Part shown: positions 41,784 through 53,430 of the stretch, piece after piece
Layout of the letters: each line of letters begins with the position of its first letter
Position numbering within the stretch: position 1 is the first letter of the stretch
Source of the DNA: Chlorops oryzae
Lineage: Eukaryota > Arthropoda > Insecta > Diptera > Chloropidae
Length of the DNA stretch: 64,000 nt
Reading direction: 5' to 3'
Assembly (NCBI GenBank): GCA_020466095.1
Contig: CM035807.1
Location: forward strand, 46,660,935 to 46,724,934
The notes under the pieces: model-generated
The model's database searches: none
What the model saw: only the letters and a program-made list of their open reading frames with translations
What the model was told of the DNA's origin: nothing
Program-made: the position numbers and the translations under genes

Positions 41784-44239
41784 GTGTCTTTAAAATTTGT
41801 CATTGGAATGCTAACGGCATTCGACAAGACAAGCTTGAAATTCAAAAATGTCTTGAATTACATTCAATTGACGTAATGCTCGTCAGTGAAACTCACCTCA
41901 CAAGCAAAATTAATTTTACTATTAAAAATTATACGTTTTATGGCACTCATCACCCAGATGGAAAGGCACACGGCGGAACTGGTATATTGATAAAAAAAAA
42001 AAAAGCCGAATAAAACATAACCTCATCGAGGAGTTTTCCAAAAACCATGTGCAAGCAGCTTCCATTTCACTCCAATATGGTTACAGCATTGTTGCCTTAA
42101 GTGCAGTATACTGCCCTCCCAGGTACTCAGTTACTGAAACTCAATTTATGGAGTACTTCAAAACGCTCGGAAAAAAATTCATAGCAGATGAGGACTATAA
42201 TGACAAGCACCCACACTGGGGCTCAGGATTGATAATGATGGCTTGCCCACACTCACCGAAAAACCCGGCACAATTGTAACAAATAAAACTCACTGGCTTA
42301 AATACAAAAAATGTATAAGCTCGCATTTGAACGAGAACTATATACTCCGAAGCGAATGTGATATTGATGATGCCGTAACAGAGGTAAACAATATCATGAT
42401 ATCGGCAGCAGTTCATGCAACCCCAAAAAAATCAGCACTTCAAAAGAACCCCGAAGATATACTTCAAGCAAGATATACTTCCCTTGTATGAGAAAAATGA
42501 CGCCTACGAAGAGAATGCCAGCGACAACGATTACCCACCGCGAAAGTTAATTTACTACAAGCCACTAAGCGTCTGAAAGAAGCTCTCGATAATGACCTGA
42601 AAACAAATCTAGAAAATTACACTCAAAATTTGAGCACGACAGCAGAATCAAATTACTCTCTTTGAAAAGCAAACAAAAAGATGAAGGCACCCAAAACGAA
42701 CTTAGCACCACTGCGTACTATTACTGGAAGCTGGGCTAGAAAGGACGAAGAAAAAGTTCATGTATTTGCTTAGTATCTCGAAAAGGGTTTTAGCCCAACC
42801 CACACACTAACGCTTTTCAATTTCCCAAAATAAATCCTCGTGCAATCGAAAATATAGGCGAATTTCAACACAAGGAGATCAATACTATCATTTGCGAGCT
42901 AAACACAAAATAGGCTGCATGCTTTGATCTTATAGCCCCCACAGATGGTTTAACAACTCCCCACTATAGCAACAAGGTTAATCCTCTTCATATTCAACGT
43001 AATATTGAGACTAGGATATTACCCTAGACCCTGGAAAATTTCGAACATAGTTATGATCTCTAAGCCAGGAAAATATCTATCACTCCCATCATCATATCGG
43101 CCAATTTACATTGCTGCCAGTACTCTCAAAAGTCTTTGAAAAATGTCTCTTAGCAAAAACTTACCACCCTTGCAAAACTCTGGCGTTATTCCCGAGCACC
43201 AGTTTTGTTTTCGTAAAAGCCATGGAACCATTGAACAGGTAAACAGAGTTACCACCGAAATCAGAAACGCATTTGAAAAAATGAAATACGGTTCCGCCAT
43301 ATTTCTGGATATCTCGCAAGCCTTTGATAAAGTATGGCACTGTGGTTAAATGTTTAAAGTTAAACATACCCTTCCCGAAAACACGCACAAAGTCCTACAA
43401 TCCTACCTCTGTGAAAGGAAGTTTACAATTAGTTATTGAACACACACGACAAATAAATTTGACATTTCATCAGGTGTACCTCAAGGTAGTGCCATAGGGC
43501 CAATGCAATTCCTGATTTACACGGCTGACCTGCCTGTATCCCCAGAACTCTTTACATCTACATTTGCAGATGACTCAGCAATTTTGTACGCACAAAGCGA
43601 CCCTGTCTTCGCCTCTCGAGTTCTTAATAATCATCTTCATGCTGTTGAAGACTGGCTTGCGAACTGGAGAACAAAAGTAAATGAAAGCAAATGCACCCAC
43701 ATTACTTTCACGCTGCGTCGCCAGTCATGCCAAATATGCTTAATAACACACGAGTTCCACAGGCCAATGAAGTGAGATATCCAGGCATTCACTTAGATCG
43801 CAGACTCACATGGCGCACGCAAATTGAGGCAAAACGCACCCAAATGAAGCTGAGCGTACAAAAACTGCACTGGCTACTCAACAGTAAGTCAAGAATGCGG
43901 CTCGAACACAAAGTGCTTCTTTATAACGCAACACTTAAGCCTATATGGACTTATGGCTGCCAGCTCTGGGGAAAAGCGAGTAACTCTATAATAGACTTCA
44001 TACAACGCTTACAGTCTAAAATCCTTCGGACTATCTCTAGTGCTCCATGGGTCATTAAGAACGAAAACATACACAAGAACCTTTGTATCCCGATGGTCAA
44101 AAACGAACTTATTTCATTAACTCGCAAATACCGCATTCGGTTGTCTCAACATCCGAATCCATTAGCCAGAAATTTGTTACTAACAAACAGTTACACACAG
44201 ATCAAGAGGCGTGACCTGCCTTCTCTCTATCAGCACTAA
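41780..44239 (+). pseudogene. ORF2 (endonuclease-reverse transcriptase) of the second jockey family
   Basis: Starts ATG at 41780 (KICHWNANGIRQDKLE). Endonuclease motifs VSETHLTSK, HHPDGKAHGGTGILI and DEDYNDKHPHWGS are present; then sequence is deleted at about 42225, removing the end of the endonuclease (no SDH motif found). After the linker come QFCFRKSHGTIEQVNR, FLDISQAFDKVWH, a GVPQGSAIGP-like stretch and the catalytic FADDSAILYAQ (about 43566). The thumb region is YPGIHLDRRLTWRTQIEAKR and WTYGCQLWGKAS. The stop is at 44239. Frameshifts near 42000 (an A-run), 42490 and 43350, plus the deletion, make it inactive. Confidence 0.85.
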
Positions 44240-44250
44240 TTCTCCTATTA

Positions 44251-44671
44251 CCACACTAAAGGCAGCTTAATCCATGCGTTGGCTTGGACCGTTCTCGCCA
44301 ACTTCTTTTTGATATTCTTCGCTATTTCACAATCAATTCCAATTCGGTCATTCACCGCTATTGCACAACCGATTCGATCACGTTGCACCTTCCTAAACTC
44401 AAGTGCACGCGCAACGTGATTGCTGACCCTGCGTCTGTTTACCCGCACGCGCATTCGGGAGCCATGAGAAACGCCGACGCAGCAACATTATGTTAAGTTA
44501 GCTCTTAAGGTTGACTTTATATGTGAGTTAGTCGAATTCCAGGAGCCGAAGATATCGGTCGAATAAATTATAACGTTTTATAAATTGCTGTTAAATTCTT
44601 TTATTGGAATCGGACTAGTTGGGTCCGCTAAAAACATTTTTTTTATAAGGATCCTTAGTAGATCCTTTAAC
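44251..44671 (+). mobile_element. probable 5' LTR of a gypsy-clade element (left edge unresolved)
   Basis: A primer-binding-site-like TGGCGCCCGAGCAGG follows at 44672-44686, so the LTR ends at about 44671. AATAAATTATAAC at 44560 fits a poly-A region. The start lies somewhere between 44250 and 44500; the 3' LTR is not in the window, so it cannot be set by comparison. Confidence 0.55.
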
Positions 44672-44686
44672 TGGCGCCCGAGCAGG
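44672..44686 (+). promoter_or_regulatory. primer-binding site of the gypsy-clade element
   Basis: TGGCGCCCGAGCAGG. Ends of the TGGCGCCC type usually pair with tRNA-Lys 3' ends, but the exact tRNA was not checked. It differs from the TGGCGCAGCCGG site of the other LTR elements here. Confidence 0.65.
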
Positions 44687-45546
44687 AAAAAGCAAAATAA
44701 ACGTCCTTAAAATATTTTTTACTATTTTTGCTGGTCGCGAGTCCCGTAAAAGTTTTTAGAAAGGACTCCGCGAAAAAATTTCAAACGAATCTAAATAATA
44801 AAAAAATAATAATTAAAAACTATCTAAACGAATGTAAGGGAAAAAATAATAATAAAAATCGCATTCAAGCGAATAATCTGTGTTGCAAAAAAGTGAATTT
44901 AATATAAGGCTCAAAGGTTTTGTGCGAAATAGCCTTTTTCCTGTTCCTAGAAGAAAATAGCAATTTTGGTTGTGAAAGGCGGTGCGGAAGTGAAAAGGCC
45001 ATTGGACTGTTGGAACTGGGGACCGCCATAGTGACAGTGAGCAACCGACGCAAATAAAATAAGGAAGCTGCTAGATAAAAATTCTTTTGCTGTGAGTATT
45101 TGCAGAACTTATATTATATATTTTTGTATTTTTGCGTTTTTATATCTCAGCAAGTCATATAATGGAGGAGCTTCAGAGATCAGTGACACAGTTGAAAGTT
45201 CAATCATTTGGCAACCCTAGTCAAGTGTAGAAGCAAAATATTTAGCGCTCGAGCAAACAAATTTAAATTCAAATAAAATCAAGTGTAGAGAAAGTGAAAC
45301 CTTAGTCAAAGATAGGCAAAAACCCAAAGGGGAGCCAGCGATAACGTTTCGCTCTGAATTCGGTGTCGCCCCATTCAATTTGCGGATTTAGCGGCGCCGT
45401 AAATAAAAATAAAGATAAGTATCGTGACAAACATACATACTTACGTGTTTTGGTTTAACATCGAAATCCAATTACAGACATATACTAGACAGAGACAACT
45501 GGTCTCTGCAGCTGTTTACAGCTGTCAGCTGCTCTAAGAAGAAGTG

Positions 45547-47112
45547 ATGCCAATTGATAGATCACCTCCACCAAGCAGTAGCCTCGACACAAACCACAAG
45601 TATGGAGTACTAAACCTAGCTCAGCAACTTCCCGCTAGGAAAATTACATCAGATGATGGCAAAATAGACCAGTCCACCAGTTTAAAATCAGGTACAAGTC
45701 AATTTTCAAACATAAAAAGCCACTTCGAGAGGCAAAGATCGCAATCCGTTAGTGGAATAAATTGCTATGCAATTAAAGAAAATAGCTCAAACAGCACTCC
45801 CAATAGTATTGAACCTGTTTCACCTGCAGCCACTATTCCTAGTGCCAAAATTACAAAAAATTTTACCCACACAAATTTAATAGTTGATTCGGATAGCAAC
45901 CAAAATAAAATGAATAAAAAAGAAAACGTACAGCAGGCGGTGCTGATCGGTATGCATCAATATGTTAATATAACTAAGAGAAAAAGAAGCCCTGCCGAAA
46001 AAATTACACTAGGGCCAAGCTCAACAAAACGGAAACTCCTTTCCTAAAAGCCTTAACGGGCAATCGTTTGCCGCTCTAGCTGAAAATGTGAGCGAAAATT
46101 CCGAAACACAGCCAGAGAAAAAACTTAAATCGCCTCCAATCTATTTGCGCGAGCGGAGCTCTAGTGCACTTATTGCCAAATTGGCTAGTTTGTTAGGAAA
46201 TAACAACTTTCATGTTGTTCCCTTAACAAAGGGTAACATTCACGAAACAAAAATCCAAACCAACACCGAGGACAATTTCCGCAGGGTTGTAAAAGAGTTT
46301 GAATCTACTAATAAAAATTTTTATACCTATCAGCTAAAGAGTAGCAAAGGTATCACAGTGGTGATCAAAGGTATTGAAGCAGACGTCGACATAAATGAAA
46401 TAAAAGATGCGCTGGGAGAAAAAGGCTTCCACGCTAAATCGGTTATAAATATATTTAATAAATCAAAAGTTCCACAGCCTATGTTCAAAGTTGATCTGTT
46501 GCCTGACAACTTAAAGCTTAAAAAAAATGAAGTCCATCCTATATATAATTTACAATACTTATTGCATCGCAAAATATCGTTCGAAGAGCCACATAAAAGA
46601 AATGGTCCTATTCAATGTACCAATTGTCAAGAGTTTGGACATACAAAATCTTATTGCACATTGCGCACTGTATGTGTATAATGTGGCGAGCTTCATCATA
46701 GCTCAGTCTGTAATAAAAAACAATTGATGATCGCAAATTACTAAAATGCAGTAACTGTGAAGGAAACCATTCTGCGAATTACAGAGGATGTCTAGTTTAT
46801 CAAGATCTGAAAAAACAAATCAATATTAAAAAAGAATCAGCTCGTAATCCTACAAAAAATATTACTGTTTCGGTACCATTATCCTCTCACAACCTTAATT
46901 TGAGTCCTGTTACTCCAGGAGTTTCTTATGCAAATGTTCTTAAACCTTCGCCCTCTGTTAGTCCTCCTACTAACAACAATAGTAGTCTTGAGGTAATGAT
47001 ATCAACTCTAACTCAAAGTTTGTCCCAATTTATGCAAACAATGCAAAGCTCACTAGACAGAATTGTGCAAATGCAAACACAATTAATGACAGCACTTTTA
47101 GCAAAAATATGA
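45547..47112 (+). pseudogene. jockey ORF1 (Gag-like RNA-binding protein), near intact
   Basis: Starts at ATG 45547. The N-terminal 165 residues are Ser/Asn-rich with QAVLIGMHQYVNITKRKRSP. After a frameshift near 46040 comes KSPPIYLRERSSSALIAKLA and the PRE_C2HC-like segment TYQLKSSKGITVVIKGIEAD. Zinc knuckles follow (CTNCQEFGHTKSYC, CGELHHSSVC, CSNCEGNHSANYRGC, about 46610-46790). The tail is SYANVLKPSPS plus a helical segment. In this clade ORF1p binds element RNA and targets it to the nucleus. Lesions: one stop (TAA, about 46679) and two frameshifts. Its TGA (47110-47112) overlaps the ORF2 ATG at 47109. Confidence 0.9.
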
Positions 47113-49826
47113 GCGTCTTAAAAATTTGTGCGTGGGATTCGAACGGGCTAACCAAGCATAAACTGTAAATTCAAAATTTTTTAAATCATGAAGAAGTTGA
47201 CGTAATGCTTCTCTCTGAAACCCATTTAACAAATAAGAATTTCTTCTCAATCCCTGGTTATATTTTCTATCAAACAAACCACCCAGACGGCAAGGCGCAT
47301 GGAGGCACTGGTATACTTATTCGTCGAAGAATCCAGCATTTTCCTTTAGATTCATATAGTTATGATTTCATTCAGGCATCAAGAGTTTGCGCAATAATGA
47401 GAGGTAAAAATCTCGTTTTATCGGCGATTTATTGCCCACCTCGATTTAATGTAACGGAAAAAATGTTCGTGGACTACTTTGAGACATTGGGTGAAAAATT
47501 TCTAGCAGCAGGAGACTATAATGCAAAGCATACTTTCTGGGGCTCCAGAACAAGCAATCCTCAGGGTCAACAACTATACAAGGCAATTATTAATAAAAAT
47601 AATTCTCTTGACTTTGTATCGCCGAGGCAGCCAACTTACTGGCCAACAGATCTTCAAAAAATTCCTGATCTCTTAGATTTCGGAATCACTAAGGGTGTTG
47701 CAAGAGAACTTTTTTCAGCAAAAGCGACAACTGACCTCACCTCCGATCATTCTCCTGTTATGTTCCTCTTACATAAGTTTCCAAAAGAAGTTGAAGGTCC
47801 TTTCAGCTTAAAAAATCCAAGGACTAACTGGCTAAAGTACAAAAAGTATATAAGTTCCCACATTCATACAAATTACAAAATCGCATGCAATGAGCATATT
47901 GATGACGCCGTAATTGTTTTCAATTCCATACTAGAATCAGCAGCAAAAAATTCTACCCCATATTTTAAAAAAAGAATTAGGAAAACACTGACCAATATAG
48001 AAATCGAAAATCTCGTTGCCGAAAAACGAAGATTCAGGCGCGAATGGCAACGATTCCGCTCGCCAATTGCCAAAGATAAACTAAAATAGGCTGAAAAAAA
48101 ACTAAGACTTGCTCTAGCTAGGGATAAGGAAACTGAAAAACGTCATTTTATCCAGAACCTTACGCCCAGAGGCGTTAATCGAGAGTCCTTGTGGCTAGCG
48201 ATCCGCGGTTTTAAAACTCCAGTATATAGTGAGTCACCTATCCGTAGACCTAATAGTGGTTGGGCACGCTCCGACGAAGATAAAGCAACGGTCTTTGCAT
48301 TGCACCTCAGTAAGGTTTTTCAACCAAATCCGAGCACTACTCAAATCAATCTCCCAATTCAAACTGAAAACGCCGACAGAATTCACATAAACATTAGACC
48401 AAGTGAAGTTAATAATTCCATAAAAAATGAAATGCTCTGTAAAAAAGCCCCAGGGCATGATCTTATTACTTCAAAAATGTTAAAACAGCTACCTTCCGTT
48501 GCAGTATTATTTCTAACAGTCCTATTTAATTCTATTACAAAGCATGGATACTTTCCAAAAGATTGGAAACGGTCTGTAATTAAAATGGTGTCTAAGCCAG
48601 GAAAAGATGCTACCCAAGCTTCCTCTTATAGACCAATTAGCCTCCTCCCTTGCCTCTCAAAGTTATTCGAAAAAATATTGCTATCCAAATTAACACCATT
48701 TCTTCAAGAACAGCATATTGTTCCCTCCCACCAATTTGGATTCAGAAAACATCACGGCACTATTGAGCAAGTTAATCGTATTACGAATGAAATTCGACTT
48801 GCATATGAACATCGCGAATACTGCTCAGCAGTATTCCTAGACATCCAGCAAGCTTTCGATAAAGTTTGGCATGAAGGATTGTTATATAAAATCAGAAACT
48901 TACTTCCTGTAAATTTCCACGCGATATTTGAGTCATACTTAGAACATAGAACGTTCCAAGTAAAACATAATTCGTTCACAACAAAAACTTTTGAAATTAA
49001 TGCAGGAGTCCCTCAAGGGAGTGTTGTTGGGCCTTTTCTTTATCTTTTGTATACAGCAGATATTCCAAACAGCGATCGAGTATCGATTTCGACATTTGCT
49101 GACGACACAGCGATATTAAGTCGTCACAAGGATATAAGTGCGGCAACTTCTAAGCTCCAAAACCACCTCAACGAAATCCAAGACTGGCTAACTAAATGGC
49201 GAATTCAAATAAATGAGCTTAAATGTCGGCATATAACTTTCACGCTCAACAGAAAAGCTTCTCCGGATATTTTTCTGAACAACATACGCATCCCTCAATG
49301 TGAAGAAGTTACCTACCTCGGAATTCACTTAGACAAAAGATTGACATGGCGCAAGCATATCGAGGCCAAGAGAACGCAAATTAAACTCAAACCCAAAAGC
49401 TTGCACTGGCTAATAAATAACCGCTCTCACCTTAAATTAGATTTTAAAGTCCTTCTGTACAAGCAAGTCATAAAGCCAATATGGACGTATGGTCTGCAAT
49501 TGTATGGATATGCAAGCGCTTCAAATATTTACATTCTGCAGAGAGCACAATCCAAAATCCTAAGAACTATTACAGGAGCTCCTTGGTTTATTACAAATGA
49601 ACGCATCCATAGAGAGCTCAACGTAGAACTGGTTAAAATGGAATTCGCCAAAGTCAAAGAAAAGTATTTTTGTAAACTGCAAGCACACGTGAACCCACTC
49701 GCGCGTAGACTATCAAATCCAACTCACCATTCGAGGCTCAAAAGAAATGATCGGCCAGCGGCCCCAAGTCATACTCTTCAACAGGTGCAATCCATGCACA
49801 TTCATCAACACAGCTTTCCTAGCTGA
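47109..49826 (+). pseudogene. jockey ORF2 (AP-type endonuclease and reverse transcriptase), two stops
   Basis: One frame of about 905 codons with only two nonsense codons: TAA at 47166 and TAG at 48087. Endonuclease (residues about 1-230): LSETHLTNKNF, HPDGKAHGGTGILI, AAGDYNAKHTFWGS and TSDHSPVMFLL, holding the catalytic Glu, Asp/Asn and Asp-His. Reverse transcriptase (about 430-720): FPKDWKRSVIKMVSKPGKD, SYRPISLLPCLSKLFEKILL, DIQQAFDKVWH, GVPQGSVVGPF and catalytic FADDTAILSRH near residue 662. The C-terminal part has YLGIHLDKRLTWRKHIEAKR, WTYGLQLYGYAS and ILRTITGAPWF. No RNase H is visible, as usual for jockey. It nicks DNA and reverse-transcribes its RNA there. The two stops make it inactive, though its motifs are unusually well kept. 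Confidence 0.95.
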
Positions 49827-50731
49827 TCGTCATCTCGGTGGGTGCACTCCATGCACCCTTGCAATCCACGCACACCCTAGCTTCTTAAAATCGTCGTTTC
49901 CGCAAACAACACCGTCAATACTACATGTGTTTCTTCACACATCAGCAATTCCTGTTTGCAATCCTCTGCTTTACCGTTTCATCGAGCTTCTTATGCTCTC
50001 CAACACCGACTCAATTACATGTGATCCTACACACACATCATAAAAGCCCAGTCTTCTTAAGCGGAGGCCCGTAATTATCAAAAAATTACATTCATAAACG
50101 TTTCTATAAGTCGGAATATGCTCTGTAATATGTAATTGTGTTAAATTAGGTGTAAGATTTTAAAAATTATTGATAGACTCCTATCCTAAAGGAGTGATCC
50201 AATAAATAATATACAATGTTTAAAAAAAAAAAAACAGTTGAAAGGCGCGGTTAACGCATTATTAGAACAAGTCAGGAGCTCCAAAAAGACAATAGGTGTT
50301 TTAGAAAATGTAGAACGTCCAGCACCTCCGATCGCCGATGCCGGCGCCGTGATAGCAGCTCCTAGACCTCCTCAGTCTGAGGAAGAGCTAAAAGAATTTT
50401 CTAAGCTCCCTGATTGCGAAAAGGAGCTTCGCGCGTTTGAAAGAAATCCAGCCCAATACATCTCGTGGGTTCATAACGTGGAGGCAATTTTGAATGACTA
50501 TGAAATCGTGAAATCAAAACTGATCTACAGAGCTATTTTGCAGAGCGTGAGAGGAAAAATAAGGAGTAGTGCAGATGCTGCCCTTGTTTCTTACAACATC
50601 TTTGACGATGATTGGCCAACTATTAAAAAATGCCTCTCTTTACACTACGAGGACAAGCGCGAGATTCGGACCTTGAAGTATCAGCTTGGGCAGTTAACGC
50701 AGAAAAGGCAAAGGTTAGACGCTTTTTATGC

Positions 50732-52739
50732 TGTAAGGACCTGTATTTCCCAGCCGGATATGCGTCTCAGCCTAGTCAGTAGAAGTCTTTCTCTAACAAA
50801 AATTTATATAGATTTTTCTAAAAGAAACTCAAGGGAGAACGTTATAAAAGATTTCTTTGTTTATTTGATACAAGGAATGGTGCGTGTCCCTTCTTAAAGG
50901 GGAACGCCTACGGTTAATGTCTGGAGTGAGTTGACTTCGCGAAAATATAAATATAATAATGGATGGTCCTTAATATTATAATAACCGGAATAAATTTCGC
51001 TTCAAATTTATTTGCCTTAACCTAAAAATGGATTTCTTAATATAAGGAATGGGGGTTCTTAAATCTACTTTGTCTGGGGGTTCTTTTGATACAAATATAT
51101 GTATAACGGAAGAAAGAAAAAATAATAAATAAAAAAAGTTAAGAAAGAAGACAAAAAGGAAATTAGTTAAGCCGGGTTTCTGGTCGTCAAAACATCGATA
51201 ATTTTTGGGCTCAGCCCTGTATCTTGGAGATATAGGATTTTAGATTCACCGTCGCTCTTGGCTTATGCGCAAATCTCCGCACGAGCTTGTACCGCCAACC
51301 GTTTGCCACTGTATGACACCCCGACTTATCTTCGTCCGTAGCGCTGCTCTGATAACTCACACGGATTTTGCACTCCGCGCCCACTCGTCCTTTCCGACGC
51401 CCCGAAATGCCCACACCGATGCGTGAAATATCCGTGCTACTGCTGGCACTCCCTTCGATCTAGTCTGCTTGCGATCGAGTCGATACGGGATCTCATATAT
51501 TCTCACGCCACGCGAAAAGCTATTTTCGCCTAGTTCCGGGGCTACCCATCAACATTGAGTCTTACAACGTTCCACAAACTACGGTTGCATGCATACGCTT
51601 CTCACATGCACACACGCACCACGTGGATGTTACCGTCACTCTTCAGTGCTGCCAATCGCTATATCTCACAATTCCATGAATCGCGATTGTGTGCATACGC
51701 TTCTCATATGCACACACACAACACGTGGAAATTTACTGTTTCCCTTCAATGCTACCAATTACTATTTTCCATTATTCTACGAATTGCGATGGTGGGGATA
51801 CGCTTCACATATGCACCCACACAACACGTCGAAATCTCCCGTTACGCCGAAGTGCTACTACTCACTACTGTACACTATTCTACGAATTGCGGTTGTGTGC
51901 ATACGCTTCTCATATTTACACACACAACACGTGGAAATCTCCCGTTACGCCGAAATGCTACTTATCCCGACTTTACTCTATTCTACGGGTTCTTTTCCCA
52001 CAAATTTCCCGCTCTTTAATGAACAATTTATACGTTTCCGTGGAAGCCACTCACTTACGGTCTCTTGCCTGGCACCTCTCCGAAGTTTGGCCTGTCCTTC
52101 CTCACGCCCGTACTCAAGAAGCTCCTATGACGACTATCTCGTACTTGTGTAGAAGCCTTTTCCAAATACTTCGCCTTGCCGTGCTCGCTGCGCTGCCGTC
52201 GTTGGTATTCTTCCCCTGCCCTTGGGGTCGTCTAATCGTCGTTGCGGTTGTTTGCGTTGTTTCTTCCGTTGAGGTCTTTACTCGTTCACTGCTAACTCCC
52301 AAGTGACGCTACGCCATGCTTTATTCTCGGACATTCGTTTTAGTGTTGTCCCTTTGCACTTCTGAATTATATCGATACATCGATAATTTCCCCCCAGGAC
52401 TGCTTCGCGGCCTGCGTTACTGGTCGTCTTGATGTATGAAATGGTCTATGGGGCTACACGCTCGTGCGTCAACTGTCGCATTTCGCAATTTACACTTAAT
52501 TTAGTTGAGATTATAATACGAAAGGGTTGAGTGTTTTCCTTAGCCTACGTCTTTATCCTAATAGAATATAAAAATGAAATAAAAAGAATAAAATAATATC
52601 GATAAGACTGCTCGTTCTACGGCTTTCCTTAAAACTAATATATATAGGATAAAAAAAATGGTGAGAAGTTTTGTACAGTATGTACAAGTTCGTAGCGCCG
52701 ACCGTGCTGCGTTCGGGCTCATTGTGAGGGTTCCTCACA
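50732..52739. mobile_element. probable solo LTR (2008 bp) inside gypsy gag
   Basis: Ends TGTAAGGACC and GGTTCCTCACA are imperfect inverses with TG/CA termini, flanked by the 4-bp repeat ATGC (50728-50731 and 52740-52743). Removal rejoins gag exactly (DAFYA to LVNH). It contains tandem repeats of about 102 bp (51590-51990) but no TE gene. It is unrelated to the 1.46-kb LTR family. Long LTRs of about 2 kb are known in some fly gypsy-type elements, but the family is not identified here. Confidence 0.75.
51588..51995. repeat. about 102-bp tandem repeat, four degenerate copies, in the solo LTR
   Basis: Each unit contains CATACGCTTCTCAYATGCAC (varied), ACACAACACGTGGAAAT and TATTCTACGAATTGCG. Open frames across it in several phases are artefacts of the repeat. 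Confidence 0.85.
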
Positions 52740-53430
52740 ATGCTTTAGTGAACCATTAGCTTGCCGTCATAATCAATAAAGTGAAAACAGAAATGTTCTC
52801 ACAAGAAACGGTAAATGCGTTAGTCGAAGCCTATAGAAATAGGGCACTGGAAGTATTTGTCCGCGGGTTGGATGGCGATCTTTCACGGCTTATTTCAATC
52901 CAGAGAACACAAATGCTGCCCGACATCCAAAATTTGAATCTAAGTCGTTACCCGATTCACCCCTTAGGGATTCCCAATTAGATTACAATTCCGGTTAACC
53001 AAATGAGCAGAACCGAAACCAGGCAGAATCCACCACCAAGAAGATTCTCTTCTAATAGCTTGCCCCAAAATGCACCCATAAAGTCTTTTGATAATAGATT
53101 TAATAATCCTCTACCTAGGAAAACAGCCCCAAAACCCAGTGAAAAAATGGACGTTGATCAGTCAACGCAAAGTAAAAATGTTAACTATATGAATAGGCCG
53201 CAAAACTTCCAAAATTTGAAAAGAACGGGGTCATCTTTGAATACGCCTATGAAATACCAGAAAATGTTCTATACGGTCCCGGCAGAAGAGGGTACGAGAT
53301 AATCGCCTGTACACACAGAATACGTGGCGAAGGAAACCGGTGAGGCCCAGGAGGATTCTCAGAATGAGCTTTGTTCAGACGAAGTTAATTTTACAACAGG
53401 AGCCTCGTTTCAGGCGAACCATATTTAAAA

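Larger units (their letters stand above)
38546..44250 (+). mobile_element. second jockey-clade family, degenerate, with solo LTR in ORF1
   Basis: ORF1 traces start by about 38650 and ORF2 ends at 44239; a solo LTR (39280-40746) is inserted in ORF1. The ORF arrangement is as in the copy at 45199 but the proteins differ clearly, so it is another family. The 5' end abuts a MITE piece at about 38545. No poly-A tail is seen: the 3' end is cut by, or merges with, the LTR region of the next element. Confidence 0.75.
45199..50233 (+). mobile_element. jockey-clade non-LTR retrotransposon, near complete (5035 bp)
   Basis: Flanked by the 11-bp direct repeat ACAGTTGAAAG (45188-45198 and 50234-50244, the first A shared with the tail). 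It has a 5' untranslated region of about 350 bp, ORF1, ORF2 overlapping by ATGA, a 3' region with GGAGTGATCCAATAAATAAT, and a 13-A tail. It lies within codon 13 of gypsy gag. It is the best copy of the family also seen at 13288-18793 and 37605-38468. Confidence 0.95.
45162..53430 (+). pseudogene. gag of the gypsy-clade element, split by two insertions
   Basis: The ATG at 45162 begins MEELQRSVTQLK. Coding resumes at 50245 after the jockey element, breaks at 50727, and resumes at 52744 after a 2-kb solo LTR. Motifs include FSKLPDCEKELRAFERNP, ISWVHNVEAIL, EDKREIRTLKYQLGQLTQK and VEAYRNRALEVFVRGLDGD, the order of Gag in the Drosophila gypsy/17.6-like clade. The C-terminal part (53003-53302) is Pro/Asn-rich. 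Gag assembles the particle and packages RNA. At both junctions the frame closes exactly when one target repeat is removed, so the gene was intact in frame there when they inserted. Other stops (near 52755, 52979, 53300) came independently. Confidence 0.8.

Noticed and set aside
51555..52306. Three overlapping frames of 150-205 codons
   Set aside because: They lie in all three phases of the 102-bp tandem repeat of the solo LTR and show no domain.
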